Source of the DNA: Mya arenaria
Taxonomy: Eukaryota > Mollusca > Bivalvia > Myida > Myidae
DNA length: 64,000 nt
Assembly (NCBI RefSeq): GCF_026914265.1
Contig: NC_069135.1
Location: forward strand, 8,883,001-8,947,000
Direction of reading: 5' to 3'
This document shows, in pieces, positions 34,248 to 49,200 of this stretch. The notes beneath the pieces were generated by a model. It ran no database searches, was not told the origin of the DNA, and saw only the letters and a list, made by a program, of their open reading frames with translations. The stretch's first letter is position 1. Every line of letters starts with the position of its first letter. Position numbers and translations under genes: made by a program.

Positions 34248-37200
34248 GTGAGTGATACTTTTATTCTATTTCAGACACATAAAATGTTAGCACTAAACGA
34301 ATATATAACAAGAAGTTTGGTTTCACTTAACATAACACATCAGTGCGTATACAGTAGCGTATATGATAAACGTTCTACAGAAAATAGAAGAGCCCAAAAG
34401 AGTCTTTCTATTATCTGTTAACGTTATAAATATGTACCATCATATAAAGTAGATGCACTTATTTGTAACCAATATAAGAATCGGGTCTTCGGAGCCAATG
34501 ACGTCAAAATTTAATTAACCAACTTTTCAAATTAAGTTAACTATTCCTGGATCGGTCAGTAGGGACCACGACTTACTGTTCACTAGGTGTAATTTTTCGT
34601 AGGTTCGAACATCACCATACCATCGATTTTTCTTAATTGAATTTACTTAAAAAATCATGTAGATGTAACCTGGTCAGTCAACAAAATATCAATGACCAAA
34701 ATTTATATTGAATATAAATCACGATGATTCTAATTGGTTCACAAAAAATCCCTAAAGTAATTGATAGAAGATAATTCAGGGAATATCTTAATGAATAAGA
34801 ATGGGGGGGGGGGGGGGGGGGGGGCGAGCTAGCCAAGAATTTTACCTAATATGTCCTTAATCTCTTATGTAGGATTATGTGTCCAGCAAGCGGGGAACTA
34901 AATGGTAAAATCATGTCTGTTAACGTGTAAATCTACCAATCTTAGTGATAAACTGATAGGTGTTTTCATTGGGTAGGACTTTAGGGAAATGATCTTATGC
35001 AAAGCGGAAGGTACAGCATCCTTAAAACAATTTCAATATGTGTTAACTAGCTGAACATCCTTTTTCGACTTTGTCTTTAACCCAATAACTTTATTTCAAG
35101 TTAATCCAAATAATACATGGATAAGTTCGATAAATTGTAGTCTGATAACTCGCCAAGTCGACATTAAACAAGTCGGCAAGACTACATGATCACATCGTCA
35201 CTCTAGACTGTTTTATTATAAACTGAATATTTTTACTTTATTTTTAATCGAAAAAAGTTAAACTTGTTATGAAGCAATCGGCTTTGTCAAATCGAAAAAT
35301 TCGGCATTCCTGTAAAACAAACAAGTCGACATAAAGTCACATCATTTTGACAACTAATTGTGATATAACATGTGAAATCTACATAAAACAAGTCAACAAA
35401 TGTCACGAGAACAACAATATATATATATTAAATTCGCTTTCATAAGTTAATTGCCTGATCAACAATAATCACGAAAAATAACATTTAATCAGGATCACTA
35501 TTTAGAATTTTCATTCACAATGGTCATGTCATTTTCATGTGCAAATGAGTCTTGTTTCCTACAGACTCTAATGCGGGTTATTGGGAGATGTGGGGCCGTT
35601 GGTCCGACTGTCCTGTATCTTGCGGGGGAGGCTACAGATTCCGGAAACGCACATGCATATACCCGGAACCCAACAACCCTGGGAATGCTTGTACTGGGAC
35701 CGCACTTGACATGCTTGAGTGTAACACCGATGCATGTCCTGGTAAGTCAGGAACTCGGCTCGGGGATTCGTGCAATTTTACTATAGTATATTTTACTTAA
35801 GTTCGAATATTCTGACCACCTTGCACCAGCCTTTTTTGGATTTGATATTACAAAAATGCAAATTAAAATATGGTTCGTTTCATTATTTGATATAGTTTCT
35901 TAATGTTCTAAAATGGCGATCAATGCCACAATAATTAATGTGTATTAATGACGAAACTTTATTTTCTTTATAGGTAGTGGCGGCGAAGACAACAGCTCTA
36001 GCGACGGTATGTTGCATTTTATTCAAAGAATCCGTAAATAAACCGCACACAAATTTTAAATGTTTTCTTTTACATAGCATGTGGTACATTTGTTTAACGT
36101 TTACACCAGTAAAGGTTAAGCAATTATCGGCGGTATGATTCGCTAAGTTTGTACTTATACGTTAATTGTAAAGGAAGGTCGGGGGAAGGAGTTTGGCTCT
36201 AACTTCTCGAACGTATTGTTAAGTACTGGAAAACTGAAACTGTATCACACTTTGATTTGAAGAATGCTGTTTTACCTTCATACAGGTACAGTTCTTTAAA
36301 TAAAAACGATACGTGAGAATAAATAATTTGGTGTAATGTCCCTTCAGCAACACGAGTGCTTTGATTATTTTTATTGCATTTTTTCACAATTCAAAACATT
36401 CGTTCACAATTATTTTGCGTTCTTGAGTTTCAACAAAACTTATTCATAATGTATACATACACATATATTCACATAGCGTAGAGCTATATTATAAATATGT
36501 GAATGAGCTTAGTATGGTTTAAGACAAACGTCAATTTTTGCGTAATATAGATCAATGAAAAACACGCATTTCTTCTGGAATAATTACGTATTTTTGTAAA
36601 AAAATACCGAAATTTATACAATGCAAGGTTAGACATACTTTTTTGGCTTCGGGCGATCGATCGATAGCGCTCCCTGACTTTTCGAGGATCGATAAAAGTG
36701 ATCTCCACTCAAAGGTATCTGAGCAGTGAAAGTTGGAGTAAGGTTGTGTGGATTTTTCGACATGCATTGCTGGAAGATGCATACCGTGTAACATTTACCG
36801 TATATGTACGCAGTTTGTTTGCAAAATAAATAATCTCTTGATCCAGGTAAGTTAGTTTTAAATGTAGCGTCGACCACGTCTATTTGCATTTACTCAATCG
36901 ACTATTATGTTTATTATAGCTAATCAGAAAAGTATGTTGCATTTCCTTCCATGATAGAAAAAAAACCTAATATGTTTTATTTCGATATAGCAAAATATTT
37001 TTTTAACTCAGAGTATAATGTTGAACTATGACATGTAATTACAAAATGTAGAATAGTAAATATATCAATCGTTTTAGCTAATGATACTTTTATTTAGGTC
37101 TTGACAAGAGTCCTGAATTGCGGCAAAGACGCTCGATGCAAAATAAATGGGCCACAAAGTTCGGCAGCACGCACAATAAACATGTTTCAAAGTTTGGCAG

Positions 37201-40200
37201 CACGCACAATAAACATGTTTCAAAGTTCGGCAACATGCAAAATAAACATGTTTCAAAGTTCGGCAGTAAGCAAAATAAGCAGGCTCCACAGTACAGCAAC
37301 ATGCAAAATAAGCAGGCTCCACAGTACGGCAGTAAGGAAAATAAACATGTTTCAAAGTACGACAACATGCAAAATAAGCAGGCTCCACAGTACGGCAACA
37401 TGCAAAATAAGCAGGTTCCACAGTATGGCAACATGCAAAATAAGCAGGCTCCACAATACGGCAACATGCAAAATAAGCAGGTTCCACAGTACGGCAACAT
37501 GCAAAATAAGCAGGCTCCACAGTACGGCAACATGCAAAATAAGCAGGCTCCACAATACGGCAACATGCAAAATAAGCAGGCTCCACAATACGGCAACATG
37601 CAAAATAAGCAGGCTCCACAGTACGGCAACATGCAAAATAAGCAGGCTCCACAGTACGGCAACATGCAAAATAAGCAGGCTCCACAATACGGCAACATGC
37701 AAAATAAGCAGGCTCCACAGTACGGCAACATGCAAAATAAGCAGGCTCCACAGTACGGCAACATGCAAAATAAGCAGGGTCCAATATATCCCAGCTGGCA
37801 TCTTCGGCAGTCTGTAAAGGGTAATGATTTTTGAGGATTAGTATAATACAGTTTCATCAAACACTTCGACAATCCTATTTCCAAAATATATTGCGTTATG
37901 TTTCATTTAAAATGGTAAAAAATAGTGAATTTATCTTTGTTTAAAGTCTTCATTCGAAGCAAAATGTTGCCTTCCGACGTAGCATATATAACGCAATTTA
38001 TCACGTGGTATACATGTTAAAACAATGTATATTATTATTATGTTACGTTCGCAGCAATAATAAATGTATATAACGATAAGTTTTAGAAACACATTATATA
38101 AACCTAATTCCTAATGGAAACCTTTCACTGATAAATCGATCCATGCAATTACTTAAGTTTATAATGCACATTATATCTACTTAGAACTGAAGATTATTAT
38201 GGAGTTAGTATTTTCTAAGAATAATTTATCTCGAAACGTGAAACAGTTTCTGCCACACCGTAAATTAATGTTTCCGGTGATTCATCTATTAATTACAATA
38301 CTAATGCATTGAAACTTAAACAGTCGTAAATTATTCTACCATTTTCAGGAAGTCAAAATGGTCATTCTTTTGGAGCAAGCGATGGTAAAGACGGTCACGG
38401 CGGCTCGAGCGAAAGTACGTTTTTACGCCAAATAACTTCTTAAAATTGATGCCCTATCTATTTTGATAACCTAAAACGATTAAAATTGACATGGGAACTC
38501 ATAGATAGTAACAGTATTATATTGCGTTGGTCACCATCATAGTGAAAACTGAGGTTCGGACTGTAGATGGTAATCATTTGCAGAATGAGGCTACTTCCTG
38601 TATAGATATATAGCTGTTGACCATTTAATTGACTGCAAGTAAAATCGAAGTATTCATCCGTTTCCGCTAACTGTAAGATTCTAAATGGAATAATTTATTT
38701 TGCAATCCTTTTAAGTAATATATGAATTACAACGTCATGGAATTTAACAATAATTAATTTTGTTATATATAATTTAAACAAAAATTTAATATCTGATATT
38801 GAGATCGATACTACATTCTTTGCTTAAACTTGCTGAATAAAATAATTCAGGAAGTCGAAACGGTCACTCTTTGAGAACAAGCGATGATAAGGACGGTTAC
38901 CGCCGCTCAAGCGATGGTGGTAAGTATTTACTTAATTCAACCACTCGTGTGAAAAAAAATTCTGTTTGATTATTGACGATGTATAGAAATTAAAAACATG
39001 GAAACTCTTGATTCGTGGTAGACTTTAATAATTTTGATGTCTTTGAATGGATATATGTTAACAAAATGAATATGTTAGAATTATACCTACAACAATATTG
39101 TAATTACTAGTTCCTTGTACGTTCGATATAAACTGAACTAAATTAAAAACACAACATTGAATTAGTCTAACTCTGTAAATATTTATAAAGGTAAAACAAA
39201 AATTGAATATAATCATCATGTTCATGAAGTCAAAATGGTGAATGATACCACCATTTTCAGGTAATCAAATCGGTAATTCCGCTGGAACAAGTGATCACAA
39301 AGACTATAAAGGTGGCCCACACGATAGTAATAGTCTATGTACAGTTACTGAAACAGCTTCCAAACACATTTTCCTTCTTGATACTTTAAAGCACTTAAAC
39401 CTCCGATTTCAATGAAATCATTAATTTCAAGAAATCAAAACGGTAGATAAATATTTATATGAAAAACTACAGTAACAATCTCAGTAGCCGCAAGTTTAAA
39501 CATTAACCCCGTTTAATGGCACGGGGTAAACGCCAAAGAGAAAGAACACAATGAAAGAATTAAAGACGTAAAGACTGTACGGATGATTAAGTGATAGTGA
39601 ATGTTTATGATATGTAAAACGAATAGAAATAATAACGTTTCTTTCATGCTTTACGATGAAATATGGGGTTTTAACAGCGAAATAACAACAGTGAAAATAT
39701 CAGTTTGATATTTTCACTGCAAAATAAGGAGTGAAAATATCAACTTTCAGAACTACTTTTAAATTCCTTTGTTGTTACATGTACTTGCCTTGATCAAAAC
39801 AGAACACTGGTCTTCAGTAAATTATGTCAAAAAATGTTAACAAAAAATAAAGAAATATTTTATAAATTTTAATAAATATATAATTGGAAATTAACAACTT
39901 ACCGTTTATTACCGGTTATCCCGTTTATCAAACATTTGACTGATCTTTGAAGCTGAATATGTTCGAACATTTGCTTTCATACCAAACAATTTACAAACAA
40001 AAACAACTGTTCGAACATAAATAAAATCATATATCATCGTTCAAATTTATTTTGAACTGTTAACCGTTGTAGTACGTAAAATGAGCTTCCTGGAGAATTC
40101 ACACAACAATTTACAGATAGATCCGATATTTTTTTACCCCACCCACACCTCAAAATGTGTCAACAAACTAGCGTGGCATTTACTCTTTATCTGGAAAACA

Positions 40201-43200
40201 AACATTTTAAAGCGAAACAGACAGGTCTCTGACAGTAAAATGACTGAATGTTTATTAACTTACTATAAAAACACACGTACATGCAGTCTTAAACTAAGAA
40301 GAATGGGTAAAATCCAATGAGTATCCACATTTGTTTTGCTAACACATTTGACCTTCCAAATTTTCATTCTTTAAATAGCGGCGTAGTTAATTGGTTATGT
40401 ATTCATGCCCATCTTAAAACAAAAAGGGTTTTCATTATTTTTTGGAACATATGTGCACTAATAATACTTCATTGTTAACTGTTCATAAAGCTTTGCAATA
40501 AAAAACGAGCGAATATTAAACTATAAGAATGAATGGCAGAGAACTATTTCTCAGCAAACCGAAAGTAGAAAAGTTGACAGCTATAATTATGCATGAGGGG
40601 CGCCCCACGGGTAGCGGCGTAAAGCCAACCCTTTTCAAAAAAGGGGGTAATTCAGAAATAAATAAAAAACAAATAAAACTCCGAAAATAATCATAAAAGA
40701 AACAGAAAATTTGTTTATTTCAGTGTAAGATCGTATTTTTATTTCACTCGTGATCATAAATAAAATACATTTTCACTCGTGGCTTCGCCACTCGTGAAAA
40801 TATGTTTTTCTATGACACTCGTGAAATAAAATACGATCTTACACTGAAATAAACAAATATCCTCTATTTCTTTTTTCTTTTTTGAATATGTAGCTTTCGA
40901 GTATTTATAAAGAATAACTAAAGGATATCATCATTTCCAGGAAGTCACAAAAGTCATTCAATGGGTAAAAGCGATGATAAAGACCATAACGGCGGCTCAA
41001 GTGATCGTAAGTATTAACGTAAATCCCTCAATATCGAACTACTGGAATATAAGTATCATTTACCCTTGTGCGAAGAAGATCGAATACTCCGATCGGAGGG
41101 CCCGTGCGGTTGCCGATAACTGAGATTGCCGAGGGTCATTCCCGCATACATGTGAATTATAATTTTCTTGCTTTCCTAAAACGTACAATTGCAATAACAG
41201 TATATGTTGTAAATGCTGTGTTTATTTAATCCACCAATGACGCCACGACGCGCAGCAATTAGAATCAATATTGTCGTCAAATAGTTCCAAAGTAAAATTG
41301 CCCTTTTTTATGTAAAATACTTGTGGTATCATAAATAACATAAATTTGTCTTTATTTGATAGTGCCGTTCCGAATCGGCAAACTATTAGACGTGTTGGGT
41401 TAAGACATAATTATAAAACAGATGATGCACGTTAGTTGGCTTCCCGAGGGTGGGGACACAGTATATTTATATACCTGGTAAAACACTGAAACACGTGTCT
41501 TCTATGCAAGACAATATTGCCAGCATTTGACAATTTACGATGAATTTAATATAAAGAAACTTAAGTGAATAAACTTACTAATTTCACGAAGTGGAAATGG
41601 TCATTCATTGGGATCAAACGATAATAAAAACTATAACGGCTGCTCAAGCGCTAATGAATATTTACCTAGTAAAAACAAAAGACATACTTTATTTCTCAAC
41701 GAGCGTATCCCGTGTTTGATAAATTAAAGATGTATTAAGGCCACACCAAATTAATGTTTTGTTCCTCGGATTTTTGCCAAAAAAAATTGGAGCGAGCGAG
41801 CGAAAAAAAAAATAAAAAAAAAGTTTGTCAGTTTTTATAAAAACCGAAGCGAGCGAAGAGCGAAAAATATATTTTTCCTTATATTCAATATAAATAAGAA
41901 AGATTGTTCAAAATAATTGCCCTTAAACCCATTTTAATGCCATCTTGAACTGAACCTCTAATGGACATTGGGAAAATGTCTGAATACATACTATTTATTC
42001 ATCCGTGTTTAGTACAAACATTATATGGATAAATCTAATTTCTTATATAATTAAAACGTACTTTAATATGACGATCATTCATAATAATAAATAACCCTGC
42101 TTTTAGTAAAAAGTTTGAAACGACTTATATAAATCTACCTGAATCAGTTTAACATAATATGCAACTGTTTTTAGACATAACTTAGGATTGATTTTGGATT
42201 TGTAAAAAATTATCACTTACACAGGCATCATCAAACATCAGACTCCATATAACATAAGGCTAAATTTTGTTTTTATTATCACAGGAAATGCAATGACATG
42301 TGTTTATTAAAACAAAAAGAACAAGGGTATTTTTCAGAGTACATTTTTTAGTTATTTAGATGTTTTTACGCACCAACCAATTGTATATGCCCCCAAATCC
42401 CCACAAGTCCAGAATAGCGGGGACTTTGACTTTTGGTCTCTCAAAACCGGGGTAAAATACCCGACCTGCAGGGACACACTGCTGGTAAAATCCCTGCCAA
42501 ATGGGCCCGCAACCCCGAATACCTATGTTAGGCCCATTCTCAACTATTTTCAATATGAAGACAAAACCACATTCACTAGGCACTGCGGTGCCACCTGAAA
42601 GGTAAAAACACAGCCCATTGCCTCTGCTGTCCCCGGTATACCCCTGGAACAAGGGCGAGGGGTGGGCGGGGCAGTCTTTACAAGAGCATTACAATCCCGG
42701 ATTATGCTGCAAATAAAAACAAAATATAAGGTGATAAACTTAAGCTTACTTATGTTGAGGTATATCCAGACCAGTGTTTATATCGCTATTTGTGAAAAGA
42801 TATGTATTAAAAACTGTTGTTTTGTCAGAATTTGATCAAAAATGAGCTTGATACATCAATTTGGACCAAACAATGACTCATATTCCAGTTAAGTTGACCT
42901 GTCATTTTCGGCATCGTCGTAACGAGGTAAAATTTTGATCCCTTCTTTTATGACTTGAATAAAATAGTACTAAGTTGATCATTCCGATTTCCATTCAAAA
43001 CGAGTCACTAATTACGCAATATAATCGCTACCAGTCTTAGATACACATGCTTTATTGCATAATGATTGCTTTAAATAATGATCCTTTAGTGCATGAGACG
43101 ATCAACAATGACGTCAAGCATGCTCAAAACATATTTATTGTCAAAAATAAGATTTAATTTCCAAACTTCGAGCCACATTGTTTATACCGGAAGCCGCCAT

Positions 43201-46200
43201 TTTGATTGAATTAATTGAAACCCATGCTAAACCGATCGATATACAGTATAAAAACACTACGCATCGGTAACTTCCCTTTACAAAAAACACGAAAACTAGC
43301 GTAGAAAAATTATACTTGATTATTTTTAACCTTTAAATAAATTATTACCTGAAAAAATCTGCTTGGGGATCAAAATGGAGGTGCGGGCGCACAAAAAAAA
43401 TAATTTTTTTTTTTTTTACATTTTCAAAAAAATAGGAGCGGTAAATCCGCGGAACGAAATATCAATTTGGTGTGGCCTAAAGATATCAAAACAATCAATT
43501 AATAAAATGACTTATTTCAGGAAGTCAAAATGGTCACTCTGTTGAAACAAGCGACGAAAAAGATCACTACGGCGGCACAATTGATAGTAAGTAAACTGTT
43601 TCAATTAATTTCCAATTACCAACTGCAAAAGCCGAATTTTCGCTCTTCTGGAAGTAACATTTGTAAAAAGTTTCATTGTATTTCCACATTAAAATAAGCA
43701 CATGAAATCACCATTTTCAGAAAGACGAAACAGTCACTCCGTTGGAAAAAGCGGCGCCAAAGAAAACAACGGCGGCTCTAGAAATAATAGTTTGTAATTT
43801 TTTTCTTTTTACTTCTATTAACCAACTGCTTAAGCCGAGTTTCCCTCTACGAGAAACATTCGTTCTTGAAATTTCAATGAAGTTCCACATTAAAAAGGCG
43901 CATGAAATCACCATTTTCAGAAAGTCGAAACAGTCACTCCGTTGGAAGAAGCGGCGACAAAGATAACAACGGCGACTCTAGTAAAAGTAGTATGTAAATT
44001 ATTTCTCTTTACTTCTAGTAACAAACTGCTTACGCCGAGTTTCCCTCTACATGAGATATTTATTCTTGATAATTTCGATGAAATTCAACCTAAAGATAAA
44101 AACATGAAATTACCATTTTCAGGAAGTCGAAACAGTTACTCCGTTGGAACAAGCGGTGACTTTAGTAAAAGTAGTATGTAAATTATTTCCTTTTATTTCT
44201 ATTAAGCAACTGTTTATGCTGAATTTACCTCTACGATATATATTCATTCTTGATAATTACGATAAAGTTCCACATTGAAATAAGAGCATGAAATCACCAT
44301 TTTCAGGAAGACGAAACAGTCACTCCGTTGGAAGAAGCGGCGACAAAGATAACAACGGCGACTCTAGTAAAAGTAGTATGTACATTCTTTTCTTTTACTT
44401 CTATTAACCAACTGTTTAAGCCGAGTTTCTTCCTACGAGAATTATTCCATATTGATAATTTTAATGAAGTTCCATATTAAAATAAGAGCATGAAATTACC
44501 ATTTTAAGGAAGTCGAAACAGTCACTCCGTTGAAACAAGCGAAGACAAAGATAACAACGGCGACTATAGTAATAGTAGTATGTAAATTATTTCCTTTTAC
44601 TTCCATAAACCAACTGCTTAAGCCATGTTTCCCTCTACGAGAAACATTCGTTCTTGAAAATATCGATGAAGTTTCACATTAAAAAGGCGCATACAATTAC
44701 CATTTCAGGAAGTCGAACCAGTCACTCCGTTGGAACAAGCGACGACAAAGATTACAACGGCGACTCTAGTAAAAGTAGTATGTTGATTTGTTCCTTTTAC
44801 TTTTATTATGTAATTGCTTATGCCGAATTAACCTTTATGAAATATATTCATTCAAAAGCCAAATCATCAAGCAACTGAAAATATCCATTCTTGTTAATTT
44901 CAATAAATGATTACTATGGCGGCTTAAGTATCAGGTTACACAAATCAATCGATCGATCTTTTGTGGGAAATCCTTTCCACTTCTTTAATTTAGATTTAAG
45001 ATAAACTGAAATAAGTTGATGAATACAATCACTAATTTCATAAAGTCAAAACGATCATTCTTTTTGAACAAGGGATGGTCAAGCGATAGAGAGTATTTCT
45101 ATATCAATCAAAGTCTGGACAATATCGGTCGGAGGTTTAAAATTAGGTAACACGCCTTGAATTAGTGCCCTTTTCTTCAACCAATATATCGCTTAAGGGC
45201 GAGTTACATTGTATGTTGGTTGTTTGTGCTGTGTCGGTGTTAAAAGAGTACGATGTTGAAATGATAGCTGGAAGACTAATTAAAATAAAAGAGCGTTTTC
45301 ATATGTGAAACGAATTTTAAAACAAACTCTGCACAAACGGAATGTTTTTTTCGATCGTCATTATTGTAACACATGAAATGCACATGAATTTAATGTATGT
45401 AATCAAGTGTTTGAAAATTAACAATTAAAATAGTTATAAAGTTATTAAATACTGCATTTGTATTGGGTTAAAAGATTCACGCTTCTAAATTTACGCATAT
45501 TCCTGTATAAGCTTCAGTTATGTATGCACTAAGTACTGCTTCAAATCTGATAATCTGTTGGCTATTGGATAAAAACATTAGCATTTTAGAAAAAAAATCA
45601 TACAAATGATTATATGTTCATTTTTTTCTATTCCAGATTCAAATCACTTCTTGGTGCATACTGACTGGAAGCTAAAAGGATATGAAAAAAGAAGTGAAAC
45701 GAAAATGTGTTTAGATAGAAATATTCTTAAAGTGTTGACTAACATTGACATGTACATAACTATATATGTATTTCCCACATGTGCCGATTTATTGAGCTTT
45801 CCCAACGATAAGTACGTATTGCGCTCTTGTACAAATGTAATTTTAAAGTTATTTATCATGTTTGTTGATCAGAATAAGAGGTTTAAATCAAATTTTGTCA
45901 TTTTGTTTATTTAAAAGGTACCAGTTAAAATACAGCAACTCATAAAGAGTTGTTGTTTTAACAGAACATCTTAACACTCGGTGATGTATTCCCTGTGTAA
46001 TTTAAAAATAACATGGGACAAGAACTGGTTAGGGCTTTCATATTATTTTCAGAGTGTTTCCTAAATAATAGACATCGGCTAACATGATTGGCTGTATACA
46101 GCTCTCCGGATGCGTTTTTTTTGCAAATAAACCTATCGAAGCGTACTCCTTAGTCAGTTAAACAAAATGTTATTCATATTTTAACGTCTCTTCTTTGGCT

Positions 46201-49200
46201 TCTGATGATCCAAGCATATATATTTCTCAAAATAATTGGATTATCACCAATTTCAGAAAGTGAAAGCAGTCAATCCACGGCTACCAGCGATGCTGTTGGC
46301 TCAAGCGATAGTGCGTATATGCATTTAGATTTTTTTACTATTAACGCGTAAAAGTAAAGCAATCACACTTTTAAAATGAATGGAACTATAGAAGTGAGCA
46401 TTAAACATTGACAACGCGATAGCTATAAAAATTGAGTGGAATGAAAACAGTAATTTCAGGAAGTGGAAATGGTCACTCTATGGGTACCAGCGCAATGGTG
46501 ATTATTTACAGAAAAGGACTTTGGAAGCCATCAGGCTTTACACTTTATAACATCTATAGCAATACACTTTTTAAATTATTTAAACTAGAGCTTTAAACAT
46601 TTATGTGATTTAAACATAAGAAATACACATTCAGAATAAATAATACCACAATTTTCAGGAAGTGGAAATGGCCACTCCATGGGTACCAGCGTTGACAGTA
46701 GCTCAAGCGATGGTGATTATTTAAATTAAATGGCTTTGGGGAAACTTGTTTTGTTCGATTTTTTTCTAAAGCACCAAGCTGTGCACTTTATAATGTTTAC
46801 ATCTATAGCAATACACTTTTTAAATCATTTAAACGAAAGCTTTAAACATTTAAGTAATTCAAACATAAGTAATACACATTAAAGATTAATAATATCATCA
46901 TTTTCAGGAAGTGGAAATGGTCAGTCCATGGGTACCAGCGAGGACAGTAGTTCAAGCGATGGTGATTATTTACATTAAGCAGTTTTGGGGAAACATTGTT
47001 TTGTTCGATTGTTTTTCTACAGTATTAGGCTTTACATTTTATGATGTATGCATCTATAGCAATTCACTTTTTAAATTATTTAAACTAAAGCGTTAAACAT
47101 TTTAGTGATTCAAACATAAGCAATACACATTAAGGATTAATAATACCACAATTTTCAGGAAGTGGAAATGGTCACTCCATAGGTACCAGCGTTGACAGTA
47201 GTTCAAGCGATGGTGATTATTTATATTCAATGGCTTTGGGGAAACATGTTTTGTTCGAATTTTTCTAAAGCATCAGGCTGTACACTCTATAATGTTAACA
47301 TCTATATCAATACACATTTTTAAATTCATCAAATGATTCAAACATAAGCGATACACATTAAAGAATAATAAAACCACCATTTTCAGGAAGCGGAAACGGT
47401 CACTCCATGGGTACCAGCGAGGATAGTAGTTCAAGCGATGGTGATTATTTACATAAAGCAGCTTTGGGGAAACTTTTTTGTTCGATTGTTTTCTAAAGCA
47501 GCAGGATTTACATTTATAATGTATTCATCTATAGCAATGCACTTTTTAAATTATTTATACCTTACCGTATAACATTTAAATGATTCAAACTTAAGCAATA
47601 CAAATTAAAGACAAATAGTACCACCATTTTCAGGAAGTGGAAACGGTCACTCTATGGGTACGAGCGATAGTCAAGAAAAGAGCAGTTCAAATAACGGTAA
47701 GTTTATTGAAAGTACAAAATGCGTCAATAATATGGTTGATTCTCCCCCTTGTTTTTCAAATGATGTTGTCATTTGCCTTCAGCCGCCGTGACCGTCTTTT
47801 GGGTTAAACCGTATATATTGTACGTTAAGCAGAGCCATAAGTTACATATACGACCGTCTTTTGAATGAAGTGTCCATAAAGTACATAAAGATACCAATAA
47901 TTTATTCGTAATTTTGTTTCTAGGCGATTCGAGTTGCACTGACTGCAATATGTGTGAGTACAGCCGGCATATTTCCCCATTATCCCCATATTTTTACATT
48001 GATCCCCATATTTTCCCGATGATCCCCATATTTCCCCATATTTCCTCATATTTCCCGATTGATCCCCATTGATTCCATATTTCCCTATTGATCCCCATGT
48101 TATCTAGGCACTGTTCCTAAATCATGTTGTATCATAAAACAAACATAACTCCTTAAATGGTTTACTGTTTAAATATTATTATTTGAAGCTGTTTATTTAA
48201 ATAGAACAGATTAAACTGCATGACTGCCACGTTAATTGTTTAGCATAGCTTTTTGCAGTTATATATCCCTTTTTAACGACCCCTACTGGCGTAATTTTGA
48301 CACACTTTTGTCCATTTTAGCTCAATCCATGAATTCTGGCAGTGAATCAAGTAAGTGGTTTTGAAAATTTAGATTATTGTTAATACCATTTCGACATCAA
48401 CACTTGTTCATTATTTATTTTTTCATTGAAATAAACACTGTTGTGATACTTATTTTTTGAGTATATATCGAGTAAAACTATTTTTAACATATGTGTGTGT
48501 GTTATTCAGGTGGAGAGAGTGGCAGTAAATCAAGTAAGTTTTTTGAAATACAATAAAGAACTCTTTAACTATATAGTTGGTCATCAATTAGTACGTTAAC
48601 GTAGATGCTTTTTCGCGTTCATTACAATTACACAAATAACAAAGAATATTAAGTAGTATCGCCAGTATTTTATAGATGTTCTTTGCAAACTGATTCATGT
48701 TTTCACAACGAAGGATTTGTTACAACATTGTCATCGTACTACACGTGCCTATGGTAACACGATAACACTTGCACTTCAGGTGGCAATTCCTTGTCATCGT
48801 TGTTTTCCTATGCCTCTGGAGCAACAAGACCTCAAGAAGGCTAGTATAATACACAACGAATATAATATTTCCGTTCAGTCGAACGTTTGCTTGAATCAGT
48901 TATGCTCTTCTCTTGGAAAGATCCTCAAAGGGTTTGTAAAGTTCACGATTGATTTATAACTATAGAAACATAATCAGCATATAAGAGCGTTAACGAAATG
49001 CTTCAACCATGCATTCATAGAACTAACAAAGCCATTCTAACAATGCTTTGCAGAGTGCGGACAGGACCCCATCACCGAGGTGTGTTGTAACGGAAAGCCG
49101 TCTCAAAGGCGCGGCCTGAAGACGTGCTGTTGTGGGGACCAGGGTACCTTCGACCCTAACTACTACATTTGCTGTGACGGACAGGTCCATGACAGGAAAA

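Noticed and set aside
37074..37884. Minus-strand frames rich in CRTVEPAYFAC or LPYCGACLFCM repeats
   Set aside because: These are shadows of the 33-bp coding repeat. The plus-strand frame has matching splice phases with its neighbours, while the minus frames have none.
45606..45914. 102-codon plus-strand frame as a gene or exon
   Set aside because: It has AT-rich composition, no donor in phase and no family resemblance, and is surrounded by intron of the matrix gene.
48780..48850. Extra Ser/Gly exon (SGNSLSSLFSYASG)
   Set aside because: The acceptor fits but no GT donor in the required phase follows, so it was left out of the gene model.
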